From assembly GCA_965206125.1 (NCBI GenBank), contig CBDBIN010000046.1:620001-684000 (forward strand): a stretch of DNA of 64,000 nucleotides, in the 5' to 3' direction. Each line of letters starts with the position of its first letter. Position 1 is the stretch's first letter. The notes under the pieces are model-generated. The model was not told where the DNA came from. It did not search any database and saw nothing but the letters and a program-made list of their open reading frames with translations. The translations under genes and the position numbers were made by a program. This document shows positions 1 to 7,002 of this stretch, one piece after another. The stretch comes from CAXWPM01 sp965206125. GTDB taxonomy: Bacteria; Acidobacteriota; Terriglobia; 20CM-2-55-15.

Positions 1-18
1 CAAAGCCGTTCGGAAGTT

Positions 19-225
19 CTATGACAGCTTCCTGACGACAACCGAAGCCTTCTTCTCGTCTTGACCTGTCAGGGTGATATCGAGGTCAACCCGTGTGTAG
101 CCCCACAATTTCACCGCATCGATAATGTCAACGATTCTCACGTGGTCGAGCAGATCGATCTGCATCCCTTCATATATGCGACATTGTCCCAGCCCAGAAC
201 CGTGGCTGAAAACATCGTCGCCCAC
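19..225 (-). CDS. small hypothetical protein, uncertain
   Basis: An open frame of 68 codons from a GTG start (225) to TAG (19-21). The part from the internal ATG at 165 (MQIDLLDHVRIVDI...) looks protein-like: alternating hydrophobic and charged residues and a Lys/Arg-rich end. No family is recognised and no good ribosome site precedes either start. It lies at the window edge beside other small minus-strand genes of the accessory region. Confidence 0.35.
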   Translation of the reverse strand: MGDDVFSHGSGLGQCRIYEGMQIDLLDHVRIVDIIDAVKLWGYTRVDLDITLTGQDEKKASVVVRKLS

Positions 226-345
226 GGGTCGATCTAATTCGATCGGGTGATTTGATCGGACAGCAAGCGACGCAACGCAGGCACACTAAATTGGGGAGGG
301 CACTGTTGGGTTATCCACACCGGCTTCCTTCCGGAAATCACTGAC

Positions 346-597
346 TCACCGGTTGCTGTTTCCTACGCAAAACCGCACGTGCTTGGCGACCGCGTCGAGG
401 CCCTCAAAGAGCCTTCGCTGATCGAGGCCCAGAGTGATATCCGCTGTCCTGATCCGATATGTCGTGTTGTCAGCCCCGCGCTTTGGATAGGCCTCACAGA
501 TCAATACGCCGTCGGCGTAAACATCGAGATAATTCTTCGTGTTCTGGCCATGCTCCCGCGTCGGATCCTTGAATGTGATCTTGATTTCCGTGCGCAT
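346..597 (-). CDS. small hypothetical protein
   Basis: An 83-residue protein starting MRTEIKITFKDP. A clear ribosome site (CAGGAGG) lies about 10 bases upstream of the ATG, which is the main support for it being real. The N-terminal half reads like a beta-rich fold with alternating polar and hydrophobic residues, and no membrane segment or metal motif is visible. It lies just downstream of the Sel1-repeat gene on the same strand, so the two may be co-transcribed. I do not recognise the family. Confidence 0.6.
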   Translation of the reverse strand: MRTEIKITFKDPTREHGQNTKNYLDVYADGVLICEAYPKRGADNTTYRIRTADITLGLDQRRLFEGLDAVAKHVRFCVGNSNR

Positions 598-672
598 GCT
601 GATTTTCGTCCTCCTGGCAGTCTGCGTTGCCTTTGTCCTTTTTCGTCATACGTAGCGGACACACGCGGTCAG

Positions 673-1647
673 TCACCCTCGCCGTTGCCGCATGATATCG
701 AGACTGAATTGTGCATCGGCATGACCTTGCTCGGCTGCGAGTCGGAGCCATTTCACGGCTTCGGCATCGTTTTCCGGCACGCCATCGCCACTGGCGTACA
801 TGTCACCCAGTCTGTATTGGGCATCGGCGTGACCCTGCTCGGCGGCGCGTCGATACCATTTCACGGCTTTGGCCTTGTTTTCCACCGCACCCGCGCCGGT
901 TTCGTACATGATCCCGAGGCTGTATTGGGCCTCAGCGTATCTCTGCCGGGCAGCCCTGCGCCACCACTTGACGGCCTCTTTACTGTCTTGGGGCACGCCA
1001 TCGCCGGTTTCGTACATGCCACCCAGGCTGTATTGGGCACGGGCATTCCCCTGTGCGGCAGCGCGCCGGTACCACTTCATCGCTTCCGCTTTGTCTTCCG
1101 CCACACCCGCACCCGTTTCGTACATGACACCGAGGTTGAATTGAGCGGGGGCAATCCCCTGCCCGGCAGCGCGCCGGTACCATTTCACCGCTTCGGCCTT
1201 GTCTTCCACCACGCCCTCACCGTTGGCGCACATGACACCGAGGTTGAATTGGGCCCCAGCGTCCCCCTGCCCGGCAGCAAGCCGGTACCATTTCACGGCT
1301 TCCGCTTTGTCTTCCACCACGCCATCGCCCTCGGCGTACATGCCACCGAGGATGAATTGGGAATCGGCGTGACCCTGCCCGGCAGCGAGTTGGTGCCAAC
1401 GTGCGGATTCGGCTCTGTCTTCCGCCACTCCATCACCCAGGGCGTACATGCTGCCGAGGATGAATTGGGCCTCAGCGTGGCCCTGCTCGGCAGCGAGCCG
1501 GAACCACTTCGCCGCTTCCGCATCGTTCTGAGGGACACCTTCGCCATCGATGTGCATGGCGCCCAGGCTGTATTGGGCCTCGGCGTGGCCCTGCGTGGCC
1601 CGTCGGCGGATTTCTCGGATCGGGGCCGGGCCCCGCTTTTGACTCAT
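673..1647 (-). CDS. Sel1-repeat (SLR) protein
   Basis: About 324 residues built almost entirely from 36-residue Sel1-like repeats: eight full copies and one partial C-terminal copy. Each copy follows the pattern AxAQxxLGxMYxxGxGVxxDxxEAxKWxRxAA, the alpha/alpha hairpin signature of this TPR-related class, which usually acts as a protein-binding scaffold. The ATG at 1645-1647 (MSQKRGPAP) is chosen because AAGGAT lies upstream; the frame stays open to 1806 but that extension is Pro/Arg-rich and unconvincing. No signal peptide is visible, so it is probably cytoplasmic. The DNA is itself a 108-bp tandem repeat, which also keeps the opposite strand open. The partner is unknown. Confidence 0.85.
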   Translation of the reverse strand: MSQKRGPAPIREIRRRATQGHAEAQYSLGAMHIDGEGVPQNDAEAAKWFRLAAEQGHAEAQFILGSMYALGDGVAEDRAESARWHQLAAGQGHADSQFILGGMYAEGDGVVEDKAEAVKWYRLAAGQGDAGAQFNLGVMCANGEGVVEDKAEAVKWYRRAAGQGIAPAQFNLGVMYETGAGVAEDKAEAMKWYRRAAAQGNARAQYSLGGMYETGDGVPQDSKEAVKWWRRAARQRYAEAQYSLGIMYETGAGAVENKAKAVKWYRRAAEQGHADAQYRLGDMYASGDGVPENDAEAVKWLRLAAEQGHADAQFSLDIMRQRRG

Positions 1648-2372
1648 GTCGGATGAATCCTTTGCTGGATCGGCCTCCGCATCTGTGTCTCTCAGGGCTT
1701 TCCCGCAGGGATAAATACAAGGGAGCGACCCTGGAGTCTTCCCCGGCCCTGGCATCCCGGTCCCGGCCTGGGGGCAACGGTGGCGCGTGGCCGATCCCCG
1801 TTGCACTCAATCTGTGACCCGATAACCGGGTTGGCCGGATTCGGCCGCCATGCCAGCCGCACATGGGGTTCGGAACATTCGAGCGGTTTCCGGTTCATCG
1901 GCCGCTGAGCCTCAACGCCCGCAAACGGGCCACCCAACGCTTGATGATGATCCGGATGGACCGTGCGCCCCGGTGGCCTCGTAGATGGCGTGTCGAGCCA
2001 CTCGAACAACGGCCCATCCTTGATCCTGGCTGTGCATCCATCCCCGCGCGGGCTCGACTCACTGTCCGCTCGCCGTGGAGGGCGCTTTCGCCTTTCTGGC
2101 TCGTCTTTGAGTGCCGCATCGTATGGAAGGCGGTGGTCGCGCGCAGCTTCCTGGGCGTGATGTCAGAGAATACAATCCGATGAAAAGGCACTGCAAGGTG
2201 GCCGGTCATTTGACCAACCCGCATCCATGCCCCACCGCTCTATGGTGGATCCCCTCATCGTCAGCGCTTTTGGGCCCGCCGGGCTTTGAGGGGACGGATT
2301 TCCCGGGTGTCCACACGGTTGATCTTCGAAATCGTCAACGATTGAATCGCCCCGGGGTTCCCGGAGACGGTT
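1648..2372. other. gap with no supportable gene
   Basis: About 725 bases between the Sel1 gene and the next minus-strand gene. Several overlapping frames are open on both strands, but all are Arg/Pro-rich, lack ribosome sites and match nothing I recognise. A minus-strand tail ending near 2261 (...NRVDTREIRPLKARR) is the most protein-like piece and could be the end of a decayed gene. Confidence 0.4.
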
Positions 2373-2702
2373 TTAGTTGAGATGCGACCGGTCCTGCATA
2401 TCCAGATGCATCCCGAGAACTCGAAGTCCCTCCACCCGCGCATTCAACTCGGAAGGGTCGATCACCCGGAGCGTATCAAATACCTCTCGCAGGCTCTTGG
2501 GGCCGAACCCGCAAACGTTCAGGGCATCGCGGACCTGGGCACAGTGGGGACAGAGCGCCGCTTCGGTTCCGCTGTCTTCATTCTTGACGCCGCACAGCGT
2601 GATCGACTCGGTGGCCGACTCGCCGACCCAGTCCACACGCAAGTGCCGATAATGCGCGTCGTCTTGCATCGCCTTACAGGTTATCTCAGTTTTGCTTCCC
2701 AT
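2373..2702 (-). CDS. hypothetical protein with a CPHC motif
   Basis: 109 residues from the ATG at 2702 (MGSKTEITCKAMQ); the frame is open upstream to 2888 but that part looks less natural. A CPHC motif and other cysteines (TLCGVK, NVCGFG) could bind a metal. The C-terminal half is acidic/hydrophobic and probably helical. There is no strong ribosome site, so the start is uncertain. It belongs to the run of small minus-strand genes at the left of the accessory region. Family not recognised. Confidence 0.5.
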   Translation of the reverse strand: MGSKTEITCKAMQDDAHYRHLRVDWVGESATESITLCGVKNEDSGTEAALCPHCAQVRDALNVCGFGPKSLREVFDTLRVIDPSELNARVEGLRVLGMHLDMQDRSHLN

Positions 2703-3164
2703 CCAGGGCGGGATTGCGTCAAAGAACGTTGGCACAACGATCCGGTCCGGACGGATGATGAAGGAGTTCGGCTTTGTGGAACGGTATTGCAGCAGGGATG
2801 CGATCTTGCGGGATCGGTGTGTTGATTTCCGCCAGGAGGCAGCGGAAGCGGCATCTGCGAACGGACATGGCGCCTGGAAACGATGCATTTTCGGGCGGTG
2901 CGCTCTTCATTCTTCTCTCCGCCGGATCCATTCCGTGCTTCGGGGATCGCATGCATGCGGCCGCCGGCATCGAGTCGGACACGGACCGCATCCCGCCCGT
3001 AGGCGGCCCGTGTCCATTGAATCCTTCGAACAATGCCAGAATACGCTGTAATGGAAGCGTCTTTCGGTGAGCGCCGATCGTGAGGGATTGACCCGTCAGC
3101 AGGGCCGAGGCCGGTATGGAACAACCCCGACCGGCAGCCCCCGATCGAGCTTTTTGCGCCGGGC

Positions 3165-3335
3165 CGAAGAACCGAACCTCCGCGTATGGGCGCGACTACC
3201 GGATGGGCTACGGCCTGACGGTGACCGAGAGCAGCGCCATGAGCTTCGAGCTGGACATCGATGCCGGCCGGCACGAAAGCCGCGCAGGGGGACACGGAAC
3301 ACGGCGTTCAGGGCCGACTCCCCGCGCGCTGGTAG
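3165..3335 (+). pseudogene. remnant of an autotransporter beta-barrel C-terminus
   Basis: Bases 3195-3280 encode GRDYRMGYGLTVTES followed by MSFELDIDAGRHES. After a +1 shift in the G run near 3286-3290 the text continues DTEHGVQGRLPARW then TAG (3333-3335). The order 'RDYRxGxxLT ... FELxxDAxRxE ... EHGxxxRLxARW-stop' is how I remember the last strands of autotransporter barrel domains, which end in an aromatic residue. The passenger and most of the barrel are missing, and the frame is broken. This is recognition by eye, not by search. Confidence 0.55.
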
Positions 3336-3554
3336 ACGGCGGCTGGGGGGCCTGGCCGGCGGCGGGATTGCCGGCTTCCCCTCCCGGTCCAGTGGATCCC
3401 GCCGCCGTTGGAGTTGAAGCAGCAGGCGCGGCGCGCCCTGGCATTGCCGTGCCCGGTCTCGCTCGCGCCGGGAGATCCCAAGCTGCGCGCGCCTTTTCCC
3501 GAGGGGAGGGTAATGCTGGCGATGCTCGTCTCAAAGAACCATGGAGGATGAACG
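3336..3554. other. non-coding stretch after the barrel remnant
   Basis: No convincing gene. The GC-rich frames here are Pro/Ala/Arg-rich without ribosome sites. The end of the stretch (3543-3549, GGAGGAT) is the ribosome site of the following gene. Confidence 0.4.
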
Positions 3555-4757
3555 ATGGCGCGTCACTACTCGACTCGAAGTTTCTTCCGGCAGATGCCGG
3601 CCAACTTGCTGGCGCGCTACTTCAAGCGCCGGGCGGTGCTGGCGGATTTCAACTTTGCGGGCCTGGAGGAAACCCAACCCGAGGCGTTGTTCGCGGCCTG
3701 GCTGGAGTTGCCCGAAGAGGACCGAAACTCGATGGAGGCCGAGTTTCGCGAGATCTTCGAGATGGGCTGCGAGAAGGGAATCCTGGCCATTGTCGACGAA
3801 GCGCGCTGGCAGTGGCGGAGGGATCCCGACCGGGTCACGGTTTTCGTCGAAGCATCGTCCGCCCTACCGGACCACTACGACCGGGCCATGGTCACCTTCC
3901 TCGATCACCCGGAATGCTGGACCGGGGCCACGCGGTTCTATCATGCCGACGCGCTGCCCTACTGGCGCAAGCGCAAGAACCTGGGACACCGGCCCGCAGT
4001 GGTGGACGCCGGCAGTCTCGAGCATCTGGCTGATCTGATCCGCACCTATTTTCACAGCAGCGAGGGCCGGGGGAAGCACTGCGTGGTGGAATCCTACCGG
4101 CGCGGTGCGCTGGATTACTTCTTCGCCTATCCGGAGGACTACTCCCGGCAACAGATCGAATGGGTGGATGGCGCCTTCGGCCGGCGGCCCCACAATCCTG
4201 CCTTCGAGGTCGTCTTCGTCTACGCGCGCGAGGAGGGCACGCTGGACCTGAACTTCGATGGACCGTACCGGTCCGTGGAACCGCTGCACGGCATGTTCGC
4301 GACGGCGATTCTCAACCTGGAACGGCCCCCGCCCGATCCCACCGACCAGAGCGTCTACGACCTGGAGCCGCTCGGACAGAGGGGCTTTGGGTTCGTCTAC
4401 GACATCGGCAGCAGGATCGAGAAGGTGAGGGTCATGAGACTGGGGTTGTCCTCCGTCGAGAGAGCGGGCGACCGGATCACGCTGGAAGCCGATGCGTCGG
4501 AGAATCCCGAAGCGGTCTACGACCTGCTGGAACAGGTCGCCCCGGCGATGCCGTTCAATCTGTACCGCGTCTCCGCGGTGGAGCTGGCGGCCTGGATCGC
4601 AACAGACGGGGAGAAACCGGCCACCCAGGTGCCGATCCGCATCGCCCACCCGAATTCCTGCTCGCTCAAATACGACGAGCGGGACCTGAAGCTGCGGGCG
4701 ATGCTGGAAGCCTCCGGCATCGAACTGAAGGAACCGTCCGGGGAGGCTCCGGCATGA
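3555..4757 (+). CDS. conserved hypothetical protein, first of a coupled pair
   Basis: 400 residues starting MARHYSTRSFFRQM, with GGAGGAT 5 bases before the ATG. The protein is soluble, acidic and free of signal or membrane segments. Notable segments are YWRKRKN in the first half, FFAYPEDYS and FGRRPHNPAFE in the middle, and HPNSCSLKYDE near the end. From memory, close homologues of this text occur in proteobacterial genomes as an uncharacterised family; I cannot check this here. Its stop overlaps the ATG of the next gene (ATGA at 4754-4757), so the pair is probably translated together. The function is unknown. Confidence 0.85.
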   Translation: MARHYSTRSFFRQMPANLLARYFKRRAVLADFNFAGLEETQPEALFAAWLELPEEDRNSMEAEFREIFEMGCEKGILAIVDEARWQWRRDPDRVTVFVEASSALPDHYDRAMVTFLDHPECWTGATRFYHADALPYWRKRKNLGHRPAVVDAGSLEHLADLIRTYFHSSEGRGKHCVVESYRRGALDYFFAYPEDYSRQQIEWVDGAFGRRPHNPAFEVVFVYAREEGTLDLNFDGPYRSVEPLHGMFATAILNLERPPPDPTDQSVYDLEPLGQRGFGFVYDIGSRIEKVRVMRLGLSSVERAGDRITLEADASENPEAVYDLLEQVAPAMPFNLYRVSAVELAAWIATDGEKPATQVPIRIAHPNSCSLKYDERDLKLRAMLEASGIELKEPSGEAPA

Positions 4758-5575
4758 GACCCCGCAGCATGAGTCCGGAGGCCGTCCTGATCGAGGTGCT
4801 GGACCGGGTCGCCGGTTCCCGGGACCACACGACCCGGATCAGCGCCCGTGAACTGGCCGGCTGGCCGGCCGATGCGGTGGCGGCCCTGAAGTCCCAGCGG
4901 CTCCTGCGCCGGTCGCGCCCCGCCACCAGCGTCGTATGTCCGGGATGCGAGCAGCAGTGCGGCATGCCGGTGTACACGGTGGTGGGTGCGGGCGCCTCCC
5001 ACGGGCAGACCGACCGATGGAGCTTTATCGTCTGCGACAAGCGCGACGATATCAACCGGGTCACTGTGGAACCGGATCGGCTGACCCAGTGGCAATCCGG
5101 TCCCGATGCCGTCTGCGATTTCGTGGCCGACTGTCTCGGGTTGCGGCCGGGCGGCAAACGCATCGGCCGGGCCGGGCTGATGGAGATCGGCATGGCCACG
5201 GGCGAGGAACGCCGTCAGATGCTGTGCCTACGGAAGAAGCAATGGGAACTGGAGTTGGTGGCCGGAGACGGCACCATTCCATTGGCGGAGCTGGTCGATT
5301 TCAGTCAAGGCCACTACGGGTTGAATAAAACCGCAATCGGCCAGCTCGTGGATGCGTCGCTGACGGCCGATCCCCGCTACACCCCCATCCGGGCGCGGCG
5401 CGAAGCCCGCAAGCAGGCCACCGAGGCCCGGGATGCGGCCTTGCAAAAAACTTATCTGAAGCTGAAACGCCGGCGCCCGGGCCGCTCCGACACCTGGTAC
5501 TCCCTGCAGGTCGCCAAGATGGACATTGCCGGGGACCTCAATCCGGAGACGATCCGCAAGAACATGAAAAAGTAG
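4754..5575 (+). CDS. conserved hypothetical protein with Cys motifs and a C-terminal helical domain
   Basis: 273 residues starting MRPRSMSPEAVLIEV, overlapping the previous stop by 4 bases. Residues about 55-65 contain CPGCEQQC, a likely metal site, followed by WSFIVCDKRDDINRV. The C-terminal third is basic and ends SDTWYSLQVAKMDIAG..ETIRKNMKK, which resembles a helix-turn-helix style segment seen near the ends of phage or plasmid proteins. A nucleic-acid role is possible but is only an inference. Translational coupling to the 400-residue protein suggests a shared job. The frame is open upstream to 4160, but that part is a shadow of the preceding gene. Confidence 0.8.
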   Translation: MRPRSMSPEAVLIEVLDRVAGSRDHTTRISARELAGWPADAVAALKSQRLLRRSRPATSVVCPGCEQQCGMPVYTVVGAGASHGQTDRWSFIVCDKRDDINRVTVEPDRLTQWQSGPDAVCDFVADCLGLRPGGKRIGRAGLMEIGMATGEERRQMLCLRKKQWELELVAGDGTIPLAELVDFSQGHYGLNKTAIGQLVDASLTADPRYTPIRARREARKQATEARDAALQKTYLKLKRRRPGRSDTWYSLQVAKMDIAGDLNPETIRKNMKK

Positions 5576-5601
5576 CAAAAAAGTTGGGGGGAATTTTTTC
5601 C

Positions 5602-5616
5602 CCCAATTCCCCCAGC
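5602..5616 (+). repeat. 15-bp direct repeat, copy 1
   Basis: CCCAATTCCCCCAGC, repeated exactly at 5756-5770. The two copies bracket most of the gap between the conserved pair and the next operon. Just before copy 1 lies a 7-bp inverted repeat (TTGGGGG ... CCCCCAA, 5584-5606). Confidence 0.6.
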
Positions 5617-5755
5617 CGCAACTCTTTCCTTCCAAAAGACTTAGAGAAACGCCTTCTTCCGGACACGGCGTCTTGTTACACAGCCTGAATCTTTCAAGTC
5701 ATTGATTTCATTGCTATTTCAAAAATCACACTCGGGATTTTCCGGTCTGTTTTCG

Positions 5756-5770
5756 CCCAATTCCCCCAGC
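5756..5770 (+). repeat. 15-bp direct repeat, copy 2
   Basis: Exact second copy of CCCAATTCCCCCAGC, ending 15 bases before the ATG of the next gene. The 139 bases between the copies are AT-richer than the surroundings and have no gene. It could be a regulatory site or a recombination scar. Confidence 0.6.
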
Positions 5771-5785
5771 TAGGTTCGGGTCGTG

Positions 5786-6478
5786 ATGAACGCAATCCTC
5801 AAGTCGGGTTTCAGCCCGCCGCCCCGCATTCTGAGGCGTCCGTCCGTCCGGGCCCGCACCGGACTGGGGCACCGCACCATCCGCCTGCGCATTGACCTGG
5901 GCGAGCGGGCCGGCGGCTGGATCGAAGTGGAGGTGGATGCCGGGTTGCGCCCCCAGATCGAGGCCAGCCGCCGGGAGCCGGAGCCCATGCCGCGGGCCGG
6001 CGGCCAGACTCGCCTGATCCGGCCATTTGGCTGGTTCGGCAACTTGTCAACGGAAGCGGAATTTCACGAGGCGCGGAACCGGGGGCTCGCAGTCGAAGTG
6101 ACGTGGGAACCCGGAGAGACGATCGGCGTGATGCTCGAGGACGGGGGCGCCGTGGAAGAGAGCAGCGCCGCCGGGAGTGAGGGGTACGAGCCGGAATGGA
6201 GGCACGCGATGGCGGAGAACAATTTTTGGAAGCGGCTGGAAGACTCCGCGAAGACGGTTTCCGGCGAACGCATCGCAGAGGCGCACGATGAAGAACGCGA
6301 TTGGGCCTGGTGTCTGGAGGCACTGCGGCGCGGGCAGGATCCGGCCATTGTCCGGGCCCGCCTGGAAGAACGCCGGGCCAACGATCAACCCAACCCGGAA
6401 GACTACGCGTGGCGCACCCTCGAGAGCGCCACAGCCTCGCTGCGGCGGGAGATGCCGGGCCCGGAGATCGAACGCTGA
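5786..6478 (+). CDS. hypothetical protein, first gene of the mobile-type operon
   Basis: 230 residues from the ATG at 5786; a GTG one codon earlier is possible. The N-terminal half (to about residue 130) is beta-type and Arg-rich (TIRLRIDLGERAGGW). The C-terminal half is helical: ERDWAWCLEALRRGQDP, then ARLEERRANDQPNPEDYA. The PNPEDYAxRT-like phrase recalls ends of plasmid replication or primase-type proteins that I have seen, but I do not assign that function. The stop overlaps the next ATG by one base (TGATG, 6476-6480), so it is coupled to the membrane protein that follows. Confidence 0.7.
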   Translation: MNAILKSGFSPPPRILRRPSVRARTGLGHRTIRLRIDLGERAGGWIEVEVDAGLRPQIEASRREPEPMPRAGGQTRLIRPFGWFGNLSTEAEFHEARNRGLAVEVTWEPGETIGVMLEDGGAVEESSAAGSEGYEPEWRHAMAENNFWKRLEDSAKTVSGERIAEAHDEERDWAWCLEALRRGQDPAIVRARLEERRANDQPNPEDYAWRTLESATASLRREMPGPEIER

Positions 6479-7002
6479 TGGATGACGAGCAACTGCGCGC
6501 CGAACTCCAGAAGATGATCGCCCGTGAGGTCCGCGCGTATTTGACCGCTTATCGCGCGGCGGGCACCGCCGAGCTCTCCAAGCTTGGAGCGGAACTGAAA
6601 AGCGAAATGGACCGGCTAGCGAACAACCTGCGGAAACAGCGTGCAGAGGCCGAAGCCGCCTTTGCCGTGCCCGGCCAAGTCGATCACGTCGTCCGCACAT
6701 GGGGCCGGGCCATTCTCACCGGCGCTTTGATGTTCGCTGCCCTCGCCGGGGCCGCATGGATCGCTATCGCCTGGACCGAACAGCAATTCCGGTGGCAAGT
6801 GGCAAAGAACGCGGAGATCGCCGAACGGATTGCGGCTCAGGAGCGCACCCTGGATCAACTCAACCGTGAGAGCGGCGGTCTCACACTGACCGGCCCGGAC
6901 AACGCGGGGCACTGCTTCGTACTGTTTCCCTCCAACGCCGATGTGACCACGGTTTGGCGTGTCAGCAACCGGCCCGCCGTCGAGGTGGAATGCGATGAGT
7001 GA
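6478..7002 (+). CDS. small membrane protein with coiled coil
   Basis: 174 residues starting MDDEQLRAELQKM. Residues 1-65 are a charged helix likely to form a coiled coil. Residues about 80-100 (ILTGALMFAALAGAAWIAIAW) are a single membrane span, followed by a second short helix (EIAERIAAQERTLDQL) and a small tail with one Cys. The layout suits an inner-membrane anchor or scaffold. Similar coiled-coil/TM proteins occur among mobilisation accessories, but nothing here proves that role. It overlaps its upstream neighbour by 1 base and its downstream neighbour by 8 bases. Confidence 0.75.
   Translation: MDDEQLRAELQKMIAREVRAYLTAYRAAGTAELSKLGAELKSEMDRLANNLRKQRAEAEAAFAVPGQVDHVVRTWGRAILTGALMFAALAGAAWIAIAWTEQQFRWQVAKNAEIAERIAAQERTLDQLNRESGGLTLTGPDNAGHCFVLFPSNADVTTVWRVSNRPAVEVECDE

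Noticed and set aside
379..1656. Long plus-strand open frame (425 codons) opposite the Sel1 gene
   Set aside because: It is the antisense of the 108-bp Sel1 units; the repeat period keeps it open. The minus-strand product has the clear family motif.
3116..4033. 305-codon plus-strand frame
   Set aside because: Its first part contains the barrel remnant and its second part is a shadow of the gene at 3555, which has a ribosome site and natural composition.
5584..5609. TTGGGGG ... CCCCCAA hairpin as terminator of the conserved pair
   Set aside because: On the coding strand the T run lies in the loop and not after the stem; it would only fit the opposite strand, where no gene ends.
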